Assembly: GCA_965222705.1 (NCBI GenBank)
Contig: CBDCUO010000055.1
Location: forward strand, 60,121 to 124,120
Length of the DNA stretch: 64,000 nucleotides
Reading direction: 5' to 3'
DNA from: JAFMDF01 sp965222705
GTDB taxonomy: Bacteria > Bacteroidota > Bacteroidia > Chitinophagales > Saprospiraceae
Made by a program: the position numbers and the translations under genes. This document shows positions 61,086-64,000 of the stretch, one piece after another. Position 1 is the first letter of the stretch. Each line of letters starts with the position of its first letter. The notes under the pieces are model-generated. The model saw only the letters and a list, made by a program, of their open reading frames with translations, made no database searches and was not told the DNA's origin.

Positions 61086-61744
61086 TCATTTTTTCAAATA
61101 GGCTTTTAAATAACGCTGCCGTCCATATTGGCTGCAAATTGGGCATTCAAAAGGATTGTGACTGCGCGCCGGGCAGTATTCCCGACCGAAAAAAATAATC
61201 TGCAAGTGCAGTTTATTCCATTTTGTTTTAGGAAAGAGGTGCTTTAAATCTGCTTCCGTTTTTTTAACGTTTTTTCCTGTGGACAAAGCCCAACGCCAGG
61301 CCAGCCGATGAATATGCGTATCTACTGGAAAGGCAGGCACGCCAAAGGCCTGTGACATAACAACGGAGGCCGTTTTATGTCCTACCCCCGGCAAAGCCTC
61401 CAAATCCTTAAAGCTCTGGGGTACTTTCCCTCCATGTTTTTCAATGATAATATTAGACAAGTCATAAATAGCCTTTGATTTGCGGGGCGATAGGCCGCAG
61501 GGATGAATGATCGCTTTGATTTCTGACACCTCCAGATTGACCATATCGTAGGGATTGTTGGCCTTTTCAAAGAGCAGGGGGGTTACCTTATTTACCCTTT
61601 TATCTGTACATTGGGCGGAAAGCAACACAGCGACCAATAAGGTGTAAGGATCTTGATGCGCCAGAGGAATAGGCGTTTTGGGTATAAATTGTCCAGTATT
61701 TTGGCGATTTGATTGGCTTTTTCCTGTTTGCTTAGTTTTATCAT
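61086..61744 (-). CDS. nth: Endonuclease III, with a frameshift near the N-terminus
   Basis: Repairs oxidised pyrimidines by N-glycosylase/AP-lyase action. The main frame starts at VAVLLSAQCTDKRVN, has the helix-hairpin-helix LEALPGVGHKTASVV with catalytic Lys (~98) and the Asp in PVDTHIHR, and ends in a [4Fe-4S]-type loop. That loop shows three Cys (YCPARSHNPFECPIC) but the usual fourth is not obvious. The first ~35 residues are in another frame: MIKLSKQEKANQIAKILDNLYPK from the ATG at 61744. Joining to TPIPLAHQDPYTLLVAV needs one extra base in the CCCAAAA stretch near 61690. Either a sequencing error or a broken gene. Confidence 0.85.
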
Positions 61745-62168
61745 AGCTATTTTAAACGCTAAAAAAGAAGTTCAAAATTAGAGCTAAAAATCGTTTCGCA
61801 AAAGGAAAAATACTGAAAAAAGAGCTTCCTATTCACAAAAAAACAGGGCTGTTTCTTTGTAGCGGTGAAGTCGCCCAAAAATAGACTAGGCCCGCTTCAT
61901 CAATTTAAAAAGCTTTTGGGATGGCCATAAGTTTTTGGATGGATTGAAGTTATATCCGCCCCTTAGTGCTAATGACATTCCCGAATATTGACAATGCCAT
62001 TAGCTAATGAAGGTTGCGTATTATAATCGGCTTGGGAAAACTCAGGATAAAAGGTTTAGAGGTTTAGACGTTCAAAAGGCTAGCAGTTTTTACTGAATAT
62101 TTGAACGTATAACCTCTAAACTATATCAGACAAACATACATTTTCATCAATCAGCGGAGAAATATACT
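61745..62168. other. Intergenic region with an inverted repeat
   Basis: 424 bp between nth and the Crp-like gene. The only feature is the hairpin at 62054-62121. No reading frame was supported. Confidence 0.4.
62054..62121 (-). repeat. Long imperfect inverted repeat
   Basis: GTTTAGAGGTT.....GTTCAAA (62054-62076) pairs with TTTGAACGTATAACCTCTAAAC (62100-62121) over about 21 bp with one or two bulges, loop ~23 nt. It lies 48 bp past the stop of the Crp-like gene and may serve as its terminator. Confidence 0.4.
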
Positions 62169-62849
62169 CTAGGCTAGTTTCGCCATATCTCTAATCAAAA
62201 TACTCCGACGATTAAAATAAATTAAATCGGAGCGTTTTAGTTCGTTCAGTACAGAAGTAACTGTCTGGCGAGAAGTGCCAGTGATATTGGCGATATCCTG
62301 TTGTGTCAGACAATGCTTGAAGAGCATTTCAAAACCGACTCTTCGTCCGCGTTTTTCAGCGGATTCTCGGATAAAATCAATAATTCTGGCTCTGGCATCC
62401 TTGAATACCAAGTCCTCTAACCGGTTTTCAACTTCTCTCAATCGAGTACCTACATAGTTCATCAATGCAACACATAGTTGGTGATTAGTGGCAATTAGTC
62501 GCTGAAAATCAGTCACTTTAAGCGAATAATAATGCACCTCTTCGTTCATGGACACGGCATAGTCTTGTCGGTATTTTTCGCCCACTAAAGGCAATTCGCC
62601 GAACATGGCCATTGGATGTAAAATAGATTTAATGACTTCTCTACCGTCGTCAGAATGACGACCGATCTTGACAATTCCTTTTACGAGAAAGCATACATGG
62701 TCAGAAGCATCTCCTACATTATAAATAAAGTCGTACTTTTTTACCTTTTTGAGTTCAACCAGTTCGATTAACTGGTCTATTTCTTCTGTGGAGAGTACTT
62801 CAAAGAGTGGAAATTGTTTAAAAAAATCCAGGCTTGTCGAATTTTTCAT
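62169..62849 (-). CDS. Crp/Fnr-family transcription regulator
   Basis: 226 residues: a cyclic-nucleotide-binding-like domain (~20-140, with GELPLVGEKYRQDYAVS) and a C-terminal winged helix (LTQQDIANITGTSRQTVTSVLNELKRSDLIYFNRRSILIRD). The HTH recognition residues TSRQTVT.VL are typical. The Arg-Ser pair that binds the cyclic phosphate in E. coli CRP is not present (D-Y replaces R-S), and no Fnr-type Cys cluster is seen, so the ligand is unclear. Given the cyclase island in the window it is tempting to link them, but the binding-site change argues against it. Confidence 0.88.
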   Translation of the reverse strand: MKNSTSLDFFKQFPLFEVLSTEEIDQLIELVELKKVKKYDFIYNVGDASDHVCFLVKGIVKIGRHSDDGREVIKSILHPMAMFGELPLVGEKYRQDYAVSMNEEVHYYSLKVTDFQRLIATNHQLCVALMNYVGTRLREVENRLEDLVFKDARARIIDFIRESAEKRGRRVGFEMLFKHCLTQQDIANITGTSRQTVTSVLNELKRSDLIYFNRRSILIRDMAKLA

Positions 62850-63628
62850 AACGCAAGTTTATGGGTTAAGAAAAGCCCAATTGATATACAACCGGTTTTT
62901 GAATATTACAAATGTCAGTACTTTATCAAAGTGAAAAAAGTACAGATTTTGGCATTTGTATAAGTTAAATAAAAAGCGAATTTTATTTAAATGGTTGACA
63001 ATCAACGAACTGCGATTTTGTTTCAGTTATAGTTGTTGACAATAACTGAGTGAATGAATCAATTTTTGAAAAATATTAACGGGAGACTCTTCCATTTTTT
63101 ACCTGAATAAGGTAAAAACCAATAGATGTGTATCGAAAAAGGCCTGAAGTTTTTATTAGAAAGGACATTTGTAAACAAGTTGGCAAGGGGGTAGGTCAAA
63201 GTACTTTAATGTTTGTTTTTTGCTTTGATTAGAATAATGCCTCTTTTGGACTAATGCTATTTTAAAATGCGTGGACGAGCAATTTTAAAAATACATCTTA
63301 TTCGAGACGAGCATCATTTCAACAAAGTAACAATTTTACAGAAAAGAATTTCGCTACAGCGAAGTGATAGCTTTGATAGCTCTATCGAATTCATAAACGG
63401 CACCCCTTTTTTATAAATTACTTTTTTGTATAATTTTAGGCTTTTCTTAACAACTTTGAGAAGTCGTTCATACTGCAAACTTGTGGTCGGCAATATGGCA
63501 ACTTTCCTCTAATTATGAAAATTCGGGTAAGCTATGACTAATAAAAATCATTCTTAATTTGAACGGTATGTTATTCAATATATGTACCTTTGATATTGGC
63601 TTTTTGATTTTCAACAAGTTTTATAAAT
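62850..63628. other. Long divergent intergenic region
   Basis: 779 bp between the Crp-like gene and moaA. It contains the possible promoter at 63585 and an A/T-rich stretch with a short pair ACTTTATCAAAGT near 62920. Several ATG frames of under 20 codons exist; none is convincing. No tRNA recognised. Confidence 0.4.
63585..63592 (+). promoter_or_regulatory. Possible moaA -7 box TACCTTTG
   Basis: An exact TAnnTTTG match 37 bp before the moaA start. TTTG at 63558-63561 is 23 bp upstream, a little longer than the usual spacing of 19-21, so the assignment is tentative. Confidence 0.4.
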
Positions 63629-64000
63629 ATGTCAAAACTGTATGACAATCATGGAAGAATTATCAATTATGTCCGCTTGGCGGTAACAGACCGTTGCAAT
63701 CTTCGCTGCTTTTATTGTATGCCCGAAGCGGGGATCAAATATATGCCACAAAAAGACTTGTTGAGTTTTGAAGAAATGGAGCGCATTGTTCGGCTTTTGG
63801 TCAGTATGGGTATTGAAAAAGTGCGGATTACGGGGGGGGAACCTTTTGTCAGAAAGGAAATGATGCAATTTTTGACAACTTTGAGCCATATACCGAGTCT
63901 AACACAAATTAATTTAACGACCAATGGTACCCTTACTGCTTCGTTGGTCCCTGAACTAAAAAGAATTGGCATTCATTCGGTTAATTTAAGTTTGGACAGT
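63629..64000 (+). CDS. moaA: Molybdenum cofactor biosynthesis protein MoaA, partial
   Basis: The first 124 residues of the radical-SAM GTP cyclase that starts molybdopterin synthesis; truncated by the right edge. The radical SAM motif is TDRCNLRCFYCMP (CxxxCxxC), preceded by RIINYVRLAV and followed by SFEEMERIVRLLVSMGIEKVRITGGEPFVRK (the GGEP motif). The ATG at 63629 gives MSKLYDNHGR, matching homologues that begin a few residues before R-I-x-Y-L-R-L-S-V-T-D. The second, C-terminal iron-sulfur cluster is beyond the window. Confidence 0.95.
   Translation, partial: MSKLYDNHGRIINYVRLAVTDRCNLRCFYCMPEAGIKYMPQKDLLSFEEMERIVRLLVSMGIEKVRITGGEPFVRKEMMQFLTTLSHIPSLTQINLTTNGTLTASLVPELKRIGIHSVNLSLDS

Noticed and set aside
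62169..62849. Crp/Fnr regulator as the receiver for the island's cyclic nucleotides
   Set aside because: The Arg-Ser phosphate-binding pair is missing and such regulators are common in all Bacteroidota.

Overview
The window looks like a chromosomal segment of a Bacteroidota bacterium, most likely of the Saprospiraceae/Lewinella-type lineage. The evidence is low GC with A/T-rich intergenic DNA, a TTTG-N19-TATATTTG promoter of the Bacteroidota type, a T9SS type-B (gliding-motility C-terminal) protein, an IPTL-CTERM protein, six DUF6090 membrane proteins, and a UpxY/NusG-like antiterminator.

Layout. 0-8.8 kb: Uma2-family nuclease (partial), cobalamin adenosyltransferase, a frameshifted glutamate-receptor-like K+ channel, an orphan NarL-type response regulator, a large FtsX/MacB-like permease, two small envelope proteins, and an MlaF/MlaE-type lipid transporter pair. 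8.9-13.2 kb: biotin carboxylase, biotin carrier protein, HMG-CoA lyase (leucine/acyl-CoA catabolism) and the pyruvate dehydrogenase E1 beta subunit. 13.5-16.5 kb: an outer-membrane barrel and a three-gene leader typical of polysaccharide loci (winged-helix protein, WbpD-like acetyltransferase, UpxY) without the sugar genes. 16.8-20.4 kb: FG-GAP/IPTL-CTERM protein and a DUF4230 protein.

The accessory heart of the window is 20.6-45.2 kb, all on the minus strand. It holds one beta-propeller receptor fused to a class III nucleotidyl cyclase, a tandem block of six DUF6090 membrane proteins, and a tandem block of five class III cyclases with a transmembrane helix, a TolB/FlgO-like domain and TPRs. 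At least four cyclase remnants lie among or beside them. Two DUF6090 genes are split by insertion sequences: an ISL3 element with an 8-bp target duplication and an IS4-type element with a 9-bp duplication. Both genes can be rejoined in frame by eye. Palindromic REP-like repeats of two families, an IS200/RAYT transposase beside a ~420-bp nested palindrome, and a 9-bp minisatellite are interspersed. Within the cyclase block, domains look shuffled between paralogues. The two substrate-selecting positions are Lys/Asp in one copy and Asn/Asn in the other four. I consider this island the best candidate for an undescribed (signalling) system; its function is not known from sequence.

45.4-64 kb is mostly housekeeping or envelope: arginine deiminase, a membrane-anchored papain-like protease, the T9SS adhesin-like protein, a 115-aa-scale-repeat-free large secreted protein of unknown function, a DinB-like protein, Lgt, a split argS, a split nth, a Crp/Fnr regulator and the start of moaA. 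argS, nth and the ion channel each carry a one-base break in or beside a short homopolymer, so base-calling error must be considered before calling them pseudogenes.
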